This document shows, in pieces, positions 1-11,935 of a DNA stretch of 64,000 nt; within the stretch, counting starts at the first letter, position 1; each line of letters begins with the position of its first letter. The DNA lies in contig NC_066396.1 in NCBI RefSeq assembly GCF_013377495.2, positions 4,702,501 through 4,766,500 on the forward strand. The letters are read 5' to 3'. This DNA is from Cygnus atratus. Taxonomy: Eukaryota > Chordata > Aves > Anseriformes > Anatidae. A model generated the notes under the pieces. It was not told the origin of the DNA, did not search any database, and worked only from the letters and a program-made list of their open reading frames with translations. The translations under genes and the position numbers were made by a program.

Positions 1-2024
1 ACAAATTAATTTTCTTGGAAAGATGGAAAAAAGTCAGGCAAGGTAGAATTATATGGCAAGAGGAAACTCAGATCAGCCTCATAAGAAGTATGATGTAAGA
101 CTAAGAAATAAGTAAGAGGGAAGGAAGGTGATATTATTCTGTTTAAGGAGTATGGTGCAAGCCAGTCCCAAACTTACTGCAGTGGGAACAGATTGTCTGT
201 CCCTGAGGGAAGGAAGCAAAGGAAGTAACTGTATGCAAATGAGTATGATCATTTATGCAAATGTTATTTACAATTGGTCAGAGGATTTTTGCAGGCCCAG
301 ATGATTTACATGAGGAACAAAACAGCAGGACCTGGGCTACAATTAGTATAGTAGTCAGATTTTTTCCTTTCCAGAACAGGGTTGGAAGAGCTACAACACT
401 GCTCTAGAACAAATGCTCATCAGGGCATTGTTCCTGATAGTAGATACAACAGATGGCCCGGAGAGTGTAAGAACAGCCTAGGGGTGAGGGAAAAGGGCAT
501 CATGATCCTCTGGGACAACTTTCCACTTTCTAGCAGTAGGTAGTATAGGCACTGCTGAGTTGTCGATTGCAGATGGGCTGCTGTGCATAATAGCTGCTGG
601 ATCTGTGGACTTCCATGGATATCTAATCTCTTCTTTGAGCTCATGCATAGTTTTTGACTGCTGTAAAATTCCGTAGCAATGAGATTCACAATTCAATGTG
701 CAACATAATAATAATAAAAATAAATAAAAAAGAAGAAAAACACAAAATGCAACTTTTAGATTTTCAGTCTGATTATTTCCTTGGGTAGCTTGCAGATATT
801 GTACAGTGAAAAACTGAATTATTATCCATCCTTACTTTCTTTGCACCATTCCTGGTTCCATAGATCTCTTTTATATCCCTCATAACCATTTATTTTAATT
901 TTCTAGAAGGTGTTTTATCCCTTTGATCATCTTTGTCCCTGGTTCTTCTAGTTCTTCTGTAGTCTTTCTGAGATAGTGTGTTCAGAATTAAACATATTAC
1001 TCAAGATACATGAATGAAGTACAATGATACTATTAATTTGGAGCCATCATTAGATATGGAGAGTTAGGGTTATTTTTCCCCATGTGTTACTTTGAATTAT
1101 TATAAAGTAAATTTTCTCAGCCATTTTATTATCCAGTCATATAGTACTGAAAGTGAATCCTGTGGCACTTTGCAGTCAGTATTAAATTTGACTACCTTGA
1201 ATAATTTTTAGCACCTTCAGATGTTGTTCTCTTGTAAGATTGCGTGTGGATACTTTGAAGAAGAGCGGTCACAGTGGTGCTTATGGGGATACTAGCTTTA
1301 AACTTCCTTCTACTGCAAAAATAAATGATGTGATTCCACTATTTACCTCTTTATCACTTAACCAATCTTGAGGCGAGAACTTCTCTGTACCAGTCAGACC
1401 AGGACAATGTGCTCCTAGCAGGAGTAGCTTGGAGGAAATGATTGTGTCTGTTCTGTGGAGCAGTGCTTTTCTTCACCGTATGTTCCTGCCTGGGGAGAAC
1501 TGCACATCTTCCTGATACAGGGGAAGATGAGGCCTCCACCAGCCTCTGCTGCCCACCATTACCCACAGCTGCCCACAGCTGCCCAATTTGCCTTAGTGCC
1601 CAATGCCTGGGGCAGCGCTGCCCTCTTGTGTCTCCTCCTCACAGCGAGCTTGCTCTGCACCAAACCCACACATGATGAAGACAGCAGGAAAGCGGTGTGT
1701 GTCCTCCATAAAAGTCAGGAAAGAGGTAGGTTCAACGATACAATATCTGTGGCAGAGTGGGAGATATTTTGCATCACCCACAACTAGGTCTTCCAGTGAA
1801 TGCCTGGAGTCCGTCTGCCCCTGGATTAGGAGGGATGGTGGAGAGGCTTGCTAAGGTGGACAGCTATCCCTATTATATGGGATGAAATTAGTTGTGCATG
1901 TAAATATGTTAGATAATACATAGGAGAAAAGATGACCTCCCTCAAATAGCTTTAAATGAGTGCTGAAATTGGACACAAATTACTTATCTCTGAAAAGTTT
2001 CTGAAGTTGTAATGTATTCCATTT
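1..2024. other. AT-rich non-coding DNA, no gene seen
   Basis: No exon, RNA gene or repeat family is recognised here. Open frames on either strand are at most 110 codons and resemble no protein I know. Two perfect octamer motifs lie near the left edge and are listed separately. A short A-rich stretch lies near 706-745. This is most simply intronic or intergenic bird DNA. Confidence 0.6.
233..262 (+). promoter_or_regulatory. Pair of octamer (POU-factor) motifs
   Basis: The exact 8-mer ATGCAAAT occurs at 233-240 and again at 255-262. The start-to-start spacing is 22 bp, about two turns of the DNA helix. ATGCAAAT is the classical site for POU/Oct factors. The sequence shows only the motifs. A regulatory role is inferred and no promoter or gene is visible beside them. 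Confidence 0.3.
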
Positions 2025-2188
2025 AATCATAGAATATCCTGAGTAGGAAGGGACCCATATGGATCATTGACTCCAATGCCTGGATCAATACAAGACCACC
2101 TAAAAACTAAACCATGCATCTAAGAGTGTTATCTAAATGCTTCTTCAAATCCGGGAAGCTTGGTGCCATGACCACTTCTCTGGGTAGC
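2025..2188 (-). mobile_element. CR1 LINE, 3'-end fragment
   Basis: The plus strand begins with AATCATAGAATATCCTGAG, the reverse complement of a CR1 3' tail, and continues with a diverged copy of the 3' UTR and the last ORF2 codons. It matches the start of the copy at 50.4 kb almost phrase for phrase (GGAAGGGACCCAT..GGATCAT, then a GCTTCTTCAAAT-like stretch and the GCTTGGTGC..TGACCACTTC segment). It is therefore the same subfamily, 5'-truncated after about 165 bp and fairly diverged. Confidence 0.85.
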
Positions 2189-5100
2189 TAATAAAGATCA
2201 GGCTGGACTTGATACACTGAAATAAAATCAGTTAAATGAGGATGAATTTCTAGCTTAATATTTTTCAAGCTTTCTAGATGTAAGACACATTTTCATGTAT
2301 TATGGCAGCAAGAAGAGGTACTTAATATAATACTGGTTTCATAAAAGAGCTGCTAACAATTGTCAACTGTTTGAAGGAGCTTTTTCTGGCCTTCAGGATT
2401 AGGCACTTGAGTTGGTTAAGAGAAGATCCTGCTCATTAGCCCATTTGCAGGAGAGCCAGAGAGCGCAGAGTCAGCTTGATACAGAAGGGCTGTCAACGGA
2501 GAAGCCTCTTTCTCAGAGAGGAAACTAACTGCTGTAGCCAGAATCATGATCGATATCCTCACTGATACACAAAAACATCTGAAATCCTCAACCCATGTCT
2601 GCCCATTCTACTTCTCATGCTACTTTCACATTACTGCATTTACATTACAGATACAACAAATGGGTCTGATTCTTCCATATTTTTATATAAATGGGCATTG
2701 CTACTGAGAAAAAGAATAATATTCTGATGTTAATGGTCACATGCTGGTGCAAGAGCAAGGAAAACAAGGTCAACAGATATTCTTGGCTGCATGTTGCTCT
2801 CCAAGGACCAAGAATGTATTAGTTCTTTACCACATGATGGACAGAGAAATGGCACTGTGTTGACTGAATCTACTGATTTACACCAGGGAAGAGAGCAAAC
2901 AGCTGCTAGCAGAGCTGGCAAGGAGAAAAGCAAAATACAAAACAGTTGGAGCTGACAACAGCAGTGCTTTGTTTCTGGTCAGCATAATCTGATAGTGACT
3001 GCTTCAGGGCTCTGTTCTCTCCTTTTGAAGAAAACACATAGCATTTGTGAGCTGCAACAGATCCCAGCAGGCTGAACAGAGCAGCAGCAGATCCTCTGAT
3101 TCCTCCCTTTGGTGTTTGTTGATCCATGAGTGCTGATCTTACTCTGGGTTAATTATATACATATTTATGCATCTACCAGAAGCTTCTCATGTCTAACATG
3201 TTCTCTAAATCTGGCTATGGTGGTTTTTTGTTTGTTTGTTTTTGGTTTTGTTTATGTGTGTATGTGGTCTTTGTATACTGGTAGACTCTGCAGATTTGTT
3301 TTTTTCTGTCTCCATTATCTTGTAGACCTGTTGAATGACATCGTCTTTCATTGCAAAACTTTTGCCAAGCACATAATGTATATACCGGGCTTGTGGCAGC
3401 AGGGACATACAGGCCTACAGCTAAGCCAAAAATAATCAGTAAATATTTGTTGGATATGCTTACCAAAGAAAAGTGGTTTTGACTAAATTGTGCAAAATGA
3501 ACAGTAGACAGAAGATGTTTATTTTAGTTGAATCTTTTCTGAGTTTAGATAAAGTTCTTTTTTAAAAAAAAAAGTTTATTTTTTTTATTTTTCTTTCTTC
3601 TATTAAAACAACAAAGCAACAACCCCCCCCCCCCTTGCCCCCTCCTCTCCCCATCTATTTCTTAATCTCCTGCAGGACCAATAGCCAAATGGTGACTGAA
3701 TAAATAAGGCATGGGACAAAATTTCTTAGTCTTGTAGTACTTCTAATATCATATGACTGAGACTTTGCCTGCTTACTGTACAGTAGTAGTAGTTGAGGAA
3801 GAAACTATTGTCTGCTCATCTCTTCTCTCTCCTCTCCTCAAATCCTGGCAGATGCCCATCTACTTTCTTTCTTCGGGGTGAAAAAAAAAAAAAAAAAAAA
3901 GGGGGTTGTCATTGTCTTCTTTATCTGCTTGGAAAACAATTTAGACAAATCACTTCAAAGATAGAAGGTCATGTGATACCCAAGGCTGAAATTACAACAA
4001 TGTTGTGGGAAGTACAATACAAAATTCAGTATTGTGTTCTGTGGGTAGCATTCATTTTCTTCCATCATGATGTCTTTGGGGAACTGGTTATAGATAAATA
4101 TAATGGTAACAATTATGATCATTAAGCCTGGGCTGGCCTGCAGAAGGACTGGAGTGACTGTTGTAGATATGTCATCAACACAGCTTTATCAAGAGTCCTC
4201 CATAGTGTGGAAGTTTGTGGTGAGAGAATTTCACCCAAAAAGAGCCATGAGAGAGGTTCTAACAAATCTAAAGGAAACCATCAAACCACAATGCACTGCC
4301 AGCCATTGCATAAGGGAGGGGAAAGGAGTTGTAAAAAGAGTTTTACATTTCACTTGTGGCTGTCAGAAATGGGAGCAGACTGAGACAGAGAAAGGATTTA
4401 CTCGATTTCTTAATTTACTTGTTAATAATTCGTTAGCTGTGACAGTGGCAATTAAGACCCAGAGTAGCTTTTTCTGTCTTTTCATCCTTCAGCCTGGAAA
4501 GATAGACTTTGGCTAATCCGTTCCTAGAGATCTTCTGTTTAATTTTCATTTCTCTTCCCCATTTCATTCATTGCAGCTCTATTTCCTTCATTTGCATTCA
4601 ATTCTCTGCAACTTCCTTTCCCGTCCACATACTATTATTGCTGTTCTATTTTCCAATCTGATCTTCCTATTGCTTTCCTGAAATCATCACCCACTTTGTT
4701 GCAAGAAACCTATTCCCTACTCCTTGATGCTCTTTTGACCTTCCCATATCTCTCTGGGTTGCCTATGTGTAAGCTTGATCTTCCCCATGCCACTCTACAA
4801 TCCAGGTTTCACATCCTGTATTTCTCCCTCTTCACTTTGCTTGTTGTCTTCCTTTATGTTTTGCTTCCTGGAGTTCCTTCTCATAAGCTTAAGCAAAGGC
4901 TATTTTATTAATCCATCTTTTGAATGAAAGTCTGTTTTTCTTAGTCTGCATATAGAGATGGCATTCATTTCACCCCTCCTTTGCAAAACTGAAAGAATGC
5001 ATACAGTAATAGGGAGATGTATTAGAAATGTAATGTGTCTGCTGCACTCTAAGAGATAGGTTTTGCTGACCTTATGTGATAATCAGTCCTTAGCCCTTAG

Positions 5101-5212
5101 CCTATAACCAGTTAATTTAGCCATATGCACATAATATTGTGTATTATAGAGGAAGGACTTGCTGGTATTGGTGGATAAAAAAACTGAATGTGAGCTGGCA
5201 ATATGCATTTGT
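2189..5212. other. AT-rich non-coding DNA with simple repeats
   Basis: No gene is recognised. There is a GTTT-rich stretch near 3223-3255, a poly(C) run near 3621-3633 and a 20-base poly(A) at 3881-3900. The longest frame outside CR1 in the whole window lies at 4103-4516 on the plus strand (137 codons, ATG start). It has no domain, signal or splice context that I can recognise, so I do not call it a gene. Confidence 0.55.
3881..3900 (+). repeat. Poly(A) tract, 20 bp
   Basis: An uninterrupted run of 20 A is followed by GGGGG. No upstream element that would make it a retroposon tail is recognised. Confidence 0.9.
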
Positions 5213-5803
5213 AGGCCAGAAAGCCAACTGGGCTACGTCAAAAGAAGCATGACCAGCAGGTCAAGGTAGGTGATTCTCCCCTTATACTCTGCTCTCATGA
5301 GACCACCCATGAAGTGCTGCATTCAGCTCTGGGGTCCCCAGCCCGAGAAAGACTTGGACCTGTTAGAACAGAACCAAAGGAGGGCCACAAGGATGATCAG
5401 AGGGCTGATCATCTTACTCCTATAAAGACAGGCTGAGGCTGTTTAGCCTGGAGAATGAAGGCTCTGGGGAGAACTTACAGCGGCCTTCCAGTACCTAAAG
5501 GGGGCTACAGGAAAGCTGTGGAGGGACTCTCTGACAGGGGAAGCAGTGACAGAAAAAGGAGTAATGGCTTTAAACTAAAAAGGGTGGATTTAGGTTAGGT
5601 ATTAGGAAGAACTTCTTTCCTCAGATGCTAGTGAGGCACTGGCACAGGCTGCCCAGAGAAGCTGTGGATGCCCCATCCCTGGAAGTGGTCAGGGCCAGGT
5701 TGGTTGGGGCTTTGACCAACCTGGTCTTCTGGGAGGTGTCCCTGCCCATGGCAAGGGGGTGGAGTTAGATGATATTTAAGTTCCCTTCCAAACAATTCCA
5801 TAA
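5213..5803 (+). mobile_element. CR1 LINE, 3' fragment on plus strand
   Basis: This is one of only two CR1 pieces in the window, and the only clear one, that lies on the plus strand. It starts in the last quarter of ORF2, at the region equivalent to AKKANSILACIRSS in the full-length copy. It runs through CAGCTCTGGGGTCCCCAG, GAGGGCCACAAGGATGATCA, GGCTGAGGCTGTTTAGCC and GCCCAGAGAAGCTGTGGATG, and ends at the 3' UTR (CCCTGCCCATGGCA, then a GATGATATTTAAGTTCCCTTCCAA-like end). The tail is degenerate (AATTCCATAATTA). Small indels and stops break the reading frame, so it is an old, 5'-truncated, non-coding copy. Confidence 0.92.
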
Positions 5804-8800
5804 TTATTTTAGAGAAGGATATTGAAGAATATCAATGTAACATTTTAAGAGCATAATTAAAAGAAATCATCAGTACTGCAAAATATCCCTAAGTGTTTCT
5901 GTGAAACTCAGAAATAGTCCTTAGCTTTTGTTCACACCATTCGCCTATGTTTCTCTGTTTTCTTGTGTGCAGACCTGACAGATAATTTAAACTCTACCGT
6001 ACTCTTCTTATATCTGTTTATAATCAGAAATACAAAGCAATGTGTGATTCTTCTCTTGGTTGGATCACAGAGGTGATCACCTCGGGTAGTATAGATCATG
6101 CTACCACCAGTGATACAGAGATATTTATTTAGAGCAGTTAAGAATTAGACACTAGGTTTTCCTCTGCCAGTGGGGATAAAATAATACTGACTTTCCCCTG
6201 CTTCAGGTGAAACTGGAAAATAACAGGTTCAGGAATTGTCTATTCTAATTTTTCAGGACAGGATCTTCCTGTCTGGGTATTTGTACAGCAGCTACCATGT
6301 GGTATCTAACCCCCCTATTGATTTATTAAAGTGTATTTATTAAAACATAAAGCTCTCTGTATTTTTTTTTTCTTGCTCTGTTATTTTATGTGGTGTTATT
6401 GTGGGAAAGCAAGGTCAATGGAAGCATGTTTTACATTTTGTTCTGAAAGTGCTGAAGCTTACAGTCATTCTGATGTGTTCCAGAAGCAACTATCGCTACA
6501 TGGACCAGTAGCCAAGAAAACTCTGTCTCTTGCTTTCATGAGTTGTGTTGCAGCAGTTGTTTGTGAGGAATACAGCTCCCCTATACCACTTCTCCAGTAA
6601 AGCAGATAAATCAAACTGGTTTTCTTGGAAACTGAGGAGCAAATTCCTGAATTAATCTAGGAAGTCATCAGAGCCTGCTCAAATATCATTTTGCTTTCAC
6701 CAGCTGCTTGTTCAGCAGACGGACCGTTGTGCTCTCCATCAGTTGGAGGGAGTGTTTTGTTTTGTGTTTTAAGCTTGGCAGTTGCTTGCCTGTCTACAGT
6801 TTGATATAGTCACCAAAGCCAGGAGATGTGGGGGTGGATAAGCAGATGTGTCATTCTTTGAAGCTACAGCCAGAGCTCACGAGATGAAGTGCGATATTAC
6901 CCTGGTTCAGTCTGAGACACGCACACCACTTTGGGTGATCACAGTGCACATGTGGAGTCTGAGGAAGCACCTTCATTTTAGACATGTGCATAATAGCAGT
7001 AATCTTCAATGTAGTGGGAATACCACTGGAAAGGAACCGTTGCCTCCACTCTTCTTAGCTCTGGTCAGAACATTTTTTTCTTCATTTATCTGTGAAGCCA
7101 GAAGACTGAATAGCTTGAGTATATTCCAGGAATGGTAATATTTGAACAAGGTGATCCAGAAGAAAAACTTCCTCATGTGTTTTTGGCATTCTTGTCCATG
7201 GTATCTCACAGTTTTCACTTCACTGAGAGGCTGGACAGGATGGAGTTGAAAACAGGGTTCAAATGGAAGTCTGAGTGGACGTAGATGGGAAAGAAAGGGG
7301 CAAACAGTGGTCATGATTCAAGTCTGTTTTGAGAAGGTGTGAGGCATGATCAGATTGTGGTCTTTGACTGACTAAGGGAAGACAATGGGATCTCAGGTCA
7401 CCTGTTCCATGTGGGGGAACAGACTATACGTGTATACATATCATGTCCTTGGAAGAATGGATGTCAAATCCCAAGCTCCTTTCCAGCACAATGCAAGCAA
7501 TCACTAACAGCTATAGTGTCTCTCCAAAGATCTGAAATAAGTCCCAGGCCCCACATAGCTGTGCTAAACGTGATTCCAGCCCATGAGTTTCCATGGAAAG
7601 GGAAAATTCTTATCAATGATACAACTAATTTATTTAGACCTTACTGTCTGTCCTTCAAACCTGCCAGAGCCCTGACTGGTACATTTTCTGCCATTGGATT
7701 GGGACCTCTGTAGGGAAAGAAATTCGCTACTGGGCAGCACTCATTATAGCATTATAGGAGATTTTTGAACTACACACATGGGCAAGATTAAATAGTACAA
7801 AATTCCCTTTGACATGCATGGCTGTTTTGTATGGACAGGAGCAGCAGAACTAGGTCATCCAGAGTAGTTCCCTGAAACCTGCATACTTAACTACAAAACA
7901 AACCAGTGATATTAAAAATCCATAAATATCCTTAGACATTTTTAAACAAATTGAACTTAAACTGGCTTCTACAAAAAACAATACGTTGTAGACAAAAGCC
8001 TGGAGAAAAAAAAAAAAAAAAAGCCAGTGCTTATTTCTTTTGGAATTAATGTGCATTAAGTGCAGCCAGCACTTGTACATCACTGTGCTGTGCTGATACT
8101 GGAACAGACATAAATATAATCAAACCCAGGTTTCTTCCTTTCTCTCTCTTTCTTTTCCATTCTGACCAACACATTTTAATTCAGCCCATATGAATGAAGT
8201 TCAACCATTAATTTTATATAACCTGATCTATGCCACAGAATAAATAATACAGTATCTGTTGCCAAATTACAACAGTCAAAATGAAATAGATATGTGCATT
8301 TAGTGAAGCCAAGGAATAATTTGCTTGAACCAATATTAGTACTGCAGCCAACATATGGGATTTTAAACCCAAAGTACATTTGTATATGTGATTTTACAAT
8401 GTAAATGAATATAAGTTTTTCCAAACCACTGTATATTCAAAAACCTCACCATCTTCCTGAGTGTCAGCTGATATAGCAGTGTTTAACATGCTATCTTCCC
8501 TCCTTTTATTTTTCACGTTTAATGAATTTCTATCTAAATTTGTTTAGTTTGATTTATTTTGTTTCTGGCAGAAGCATTTTCAAAAAGCAGATTTTTTTTT
8601 TCTCTGTGATTCCGAGTTTAGTCCTCTATTTCTAAGTAGCAGTCCAAAGTCATAATTTAATCTAGAAAGAAAGGCAAATTTCCAGTACATACTTATAATT
8701 ATTTTTCAGTCCTCCCCATCTTTAAGATCTGTGCATTCTGAAATAATCACGGAATTGAACTGCCCAAAGGAAGAGTTTTCAGTAAAGAGACACTGAGCCA

Positions 8801-10780
8801 AATCCAGCTCAGTTGGACTAAACACGGTAACTTATTTTGAGCAGTGATCTACATAAACAAAAATGTTATTATTTCTCTTGAATACACTAATTCAGAAAAG
8901 TGTTTTTTACCATTCTAATTTTCAGCTTCTGAAAATAGAGTTCTATCAGTGAATACCTTGCAGGTTCAGCTACTAAAAGAAAAAAAAAAATCAGGTAGAA
9001 CTGTTTTGTTGTGTCCGACCAAACCAAGACATTTGTATCTGATGATAATTTTCAGTGAGGTGAGAGTTGATTTCAATAACAATAAGATTTGTAATTGTAT
9101 GGCTGCATAAAGAAATTTCTTCCTAGTTCCAGATGTTAGTATTTAGTTTATGTTTCTGTTCAGAATAAATAGGAAGCCCTTGCTGTATAAGTGTTAATAA
9201 GTCTGAACAATATAACCAGCCACTTTGTGCTTGAAGAACCTTTTGAGTTTTTGCTTCCTGGAAGTATCATACAGGGTTAAAAAAAAAACAAATCATGAAA
9301 CATTGACCACCAAAATCTGCGACTGTTTGTGCTGCAAGACCTTCTCTAAGATGTTGATGAAGTAAAATATGGAGCTTCGTATGACTTCAGTCAGCTTTTG
9401 CTCATCCCTTATATTTTGGTGTCTGGCTCACATTACAGCAGAGTTGGCTTATGGCTAGAAGGTGCTCAAACCCAGCTGAGCATACAAATATGTATTTCAG
9501 GTACTAAACAATAATGCACTTTTTCTTCATTTTTGAATGCTGTAGAGATTTTGCTTCTAGGATATAAAACCTTATGATATCTCTTATAAATTGTGTTTTG
9601 CAGAAATGCTAAAAGGGATATTTAACTTTCTTTTTAGCATCACAAATGAAAAGTTTGTTATGGATTTAAAATGGTTCAGTTGCAAGATGAGTGGCTCATG
9701 TTGGTGAGTTTGCTTGAAGGTAACTGCTACTTTGACATCAAATTATCAATGATTCCATCTGCACAGACTCCATGAATTCATCTGTTCTCCAAGAATGTTA
9801 TATATGTTATTCCATATGTCCATATATGTTCCCTCTTAAGCATTGTTCTTACCTAAAATAACCATGTACTTCAAATGCTGAAAGCTTTAATTATAGTGGT
9901 TGCAAGCTTAAACTGAGTCCAGAACTGGAAGCAGCGTAGGACAATAATATAAAAATAAAATAAAATAAAATAATGCTTTATCCTTCATCTGTCCCACATG
10001 GAAAATAGACTAGTCTCTAGGTCACCCAAAGAATAAATGATTAAAGTGATGTTCATCTTACATACATTCCTGTTTATAGTGTGTAAGTATCTACATCTAA
10101 AATAACTGTCTTGATTTTCATATAATCAGTGGAGATTTAGCAATTGAGCTGAGAGCTTTATAGTCACTGGACTTTCATCAGTCCAGGGGCACTCATCTTA
10201 TTTTTAGATGATGAATCATATTGTGTTGACCAAACTGATTAAGGATTTGGTTCAACTGCCTTAACATGTCTATAAAACAAGTACCGTTGGTTGCCAGATA
10301 ATAAAACTATGGGAGTCACTGTTCAGGAGAGAAAATATGGATCTGAAATAGCACTAGATGTCCAAGACAGTACTGTGAACTTATGAAATGAATCAAGCTG
10401 TTAACTTACATGTTGAAAAGGATCAAAATAAATTTGTATTTTTCTACTATGTAGCATTGTTGAGAACTGAGAGCCTTATTTAATGGAAATCTAGGCTAAC
10501 TGGTATAGTTTGGAAAGACTAGGTTGAAATCCTGACTTCATGGCAGTTTGAAATGAAATTCCTCCTGTCTTCAGTTCTCAGGAAACGAGAGTTTTCTGAC
10601 TGCTCTCCCTCAATAGTGCTACAATGACACTATTGGGACTATGCCAGTAAGCATCAGGTAAGGATCTGGCCCTGAGTTAGCCATATATGACAGGAGGGCA
10701 AGTGGTAATAGTACATACCCACATTAAAGGACATTTGTTTCTTATGAAATCAGTTAACAGTCATGAAAACCACTTGAAAT
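5804..10780. other. AT-rich non-coding DNA, no gene seen
   Basis: No repeat family or coding region is recognised. Frames at 6331-6600, 6848-7138 and 7411-7713 (plus strand) are about 90-100 codons without recognisable domains or supporting context. A 17-base poly(A) lies at 8006-8022, and a short (AAAAT)n array lies near 9951-9973. Confidence 0.55.
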
Positions 10781-10785
10781 TAATA

Positions 10786-11000
10786 GAAACTAATTAAAAG
10801 TATTGGAGAATTACCTGAAAATGTAGCACAAGTAGATGAAATTAATTGAAGATAATTGATAGTGACTGGATTGTTATTTATTTATTTATTTATTTTTTAA
10901 GGAAACAAATTGGGCTTAATTGAAATTTATTGAAATTGAATTAAGCTCAATAACTCAAAACATATTAAATTTAATTGAATCTAATTGATCTTAATTTTAT
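10786..11000. promoter_or_regulatory. Cluster of TAATT homeodomain-type motifs
   Basis: TAATTG occurs at 10843, 10853, 10917, 10972 and 10982, with TAATTA at 10791 and TAATTT at 10992. Two of the pairs (10843/10853 and 10972/10982) are each spaced exactly 10 bp, one helical turn, inside near-identical 18-bp blocks TAATTGAANNTAATTGAT. TAATTG/TAATTA is the core bound by many homeodomain proteins. The cluster could be an enhancer or a decayed AT-rich minisatellite. A (TTTA)n microsatellite at 10874-10898 sits inside it. Confidence 0.3.
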
Positions 11001-11872
11001 GCAAAGTTTAATAGCAATATAACATTCTTAAAAGCAATTTTTATTAGATGTTTTATTTGTATAACCCTATTTTCTTATAATAGTAAGAATAAATTTTAAC
11101 AACAACAAAAAAAATGATGAAGAGCGTAGAATCTGCAGGATCCTTTTGGAACAGTTAAGTGGATGGAATGTGATACTTATAACAAAAGTTCTTTACAGGA
11201 TTTAGTAAGATTTTAAAGTCTTGCAGATTTTATATCATGTTTGAAACTTTTATTAGAGTTTAATGAGAATATTTTACTTCCTAAGATGCTGGTTTTGATT
11301 TGATAAATAAATCCTTGCCCAGGTATTGAATCCAGAATCTGTCTTCTTTAACTATGAACTGTTTTAAGTCTTATGAACTTCCTTGAAGTTTTTCTTCTGT
11401 TATATCACTAGTATTTGTATCAACTATTTCCACCTTCCTCAACCTTTGTCAGCTGAAAGGACTAATACTTTTTCACATAAGCTCTTTAAAGGATGTATTT
11501 AACTTGATGATTGAATTATGCTTTCCATTGATGTGTCTTCTTGTAGTAAATTACAGGAAGCTGGGGGATAAAGTGAACTTTTTCCTGAACTGGTGACGTG
11601 GTCCCCTTATTTCAAGAATGTAAAAGATGAAAGTTTTAAATGAGAAAAATGAAAAGGAAAATATGTATTCATTGATTATTTTTCAAACTCAAAAATAGCA
11701 AATTAAGGTATACCTACTGGCTGTAGTTCTAATTAAGACCAAATATGTAAGTGTATGTGAAAGACCAACACCTTCCAGGAAAGATGAAAAGAAGATGCTA
11801 TTTTTGAGAAACTAATTGATGTCCCTTAATGGCAAAATAGAGTATGGCTTGAGGAAAACAAAGGATTTAACT

Positions 11873-11935
11873 TTTAATTTTGTTTTAGCTATGAATATAA
11901 AATTAATTTTCTTTAATTTTGTTTTAGCTATGAAT
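11873..11935 (+). repeat. Exact tandem duplication, 39-bp period
   Basis: A 24-base segment containing TTTTGTTTTAGCTATGAAT is present at 11873-11896 and again, identically, at 11912-11935. The 15 bp between them are AT-rich. This is most likely a recent replication-slippage duplication, since no substitutions separate the copies. Confidence 0.85.

Noticed and set aside
4103..4516. 137-codon plus-strand open frame, the longest outside CR1
   Set aside because: No recognisable domain, no repeat or splice context, ordinary AT-rich composition. Long chance frames are expected in 64 kb on six frames.
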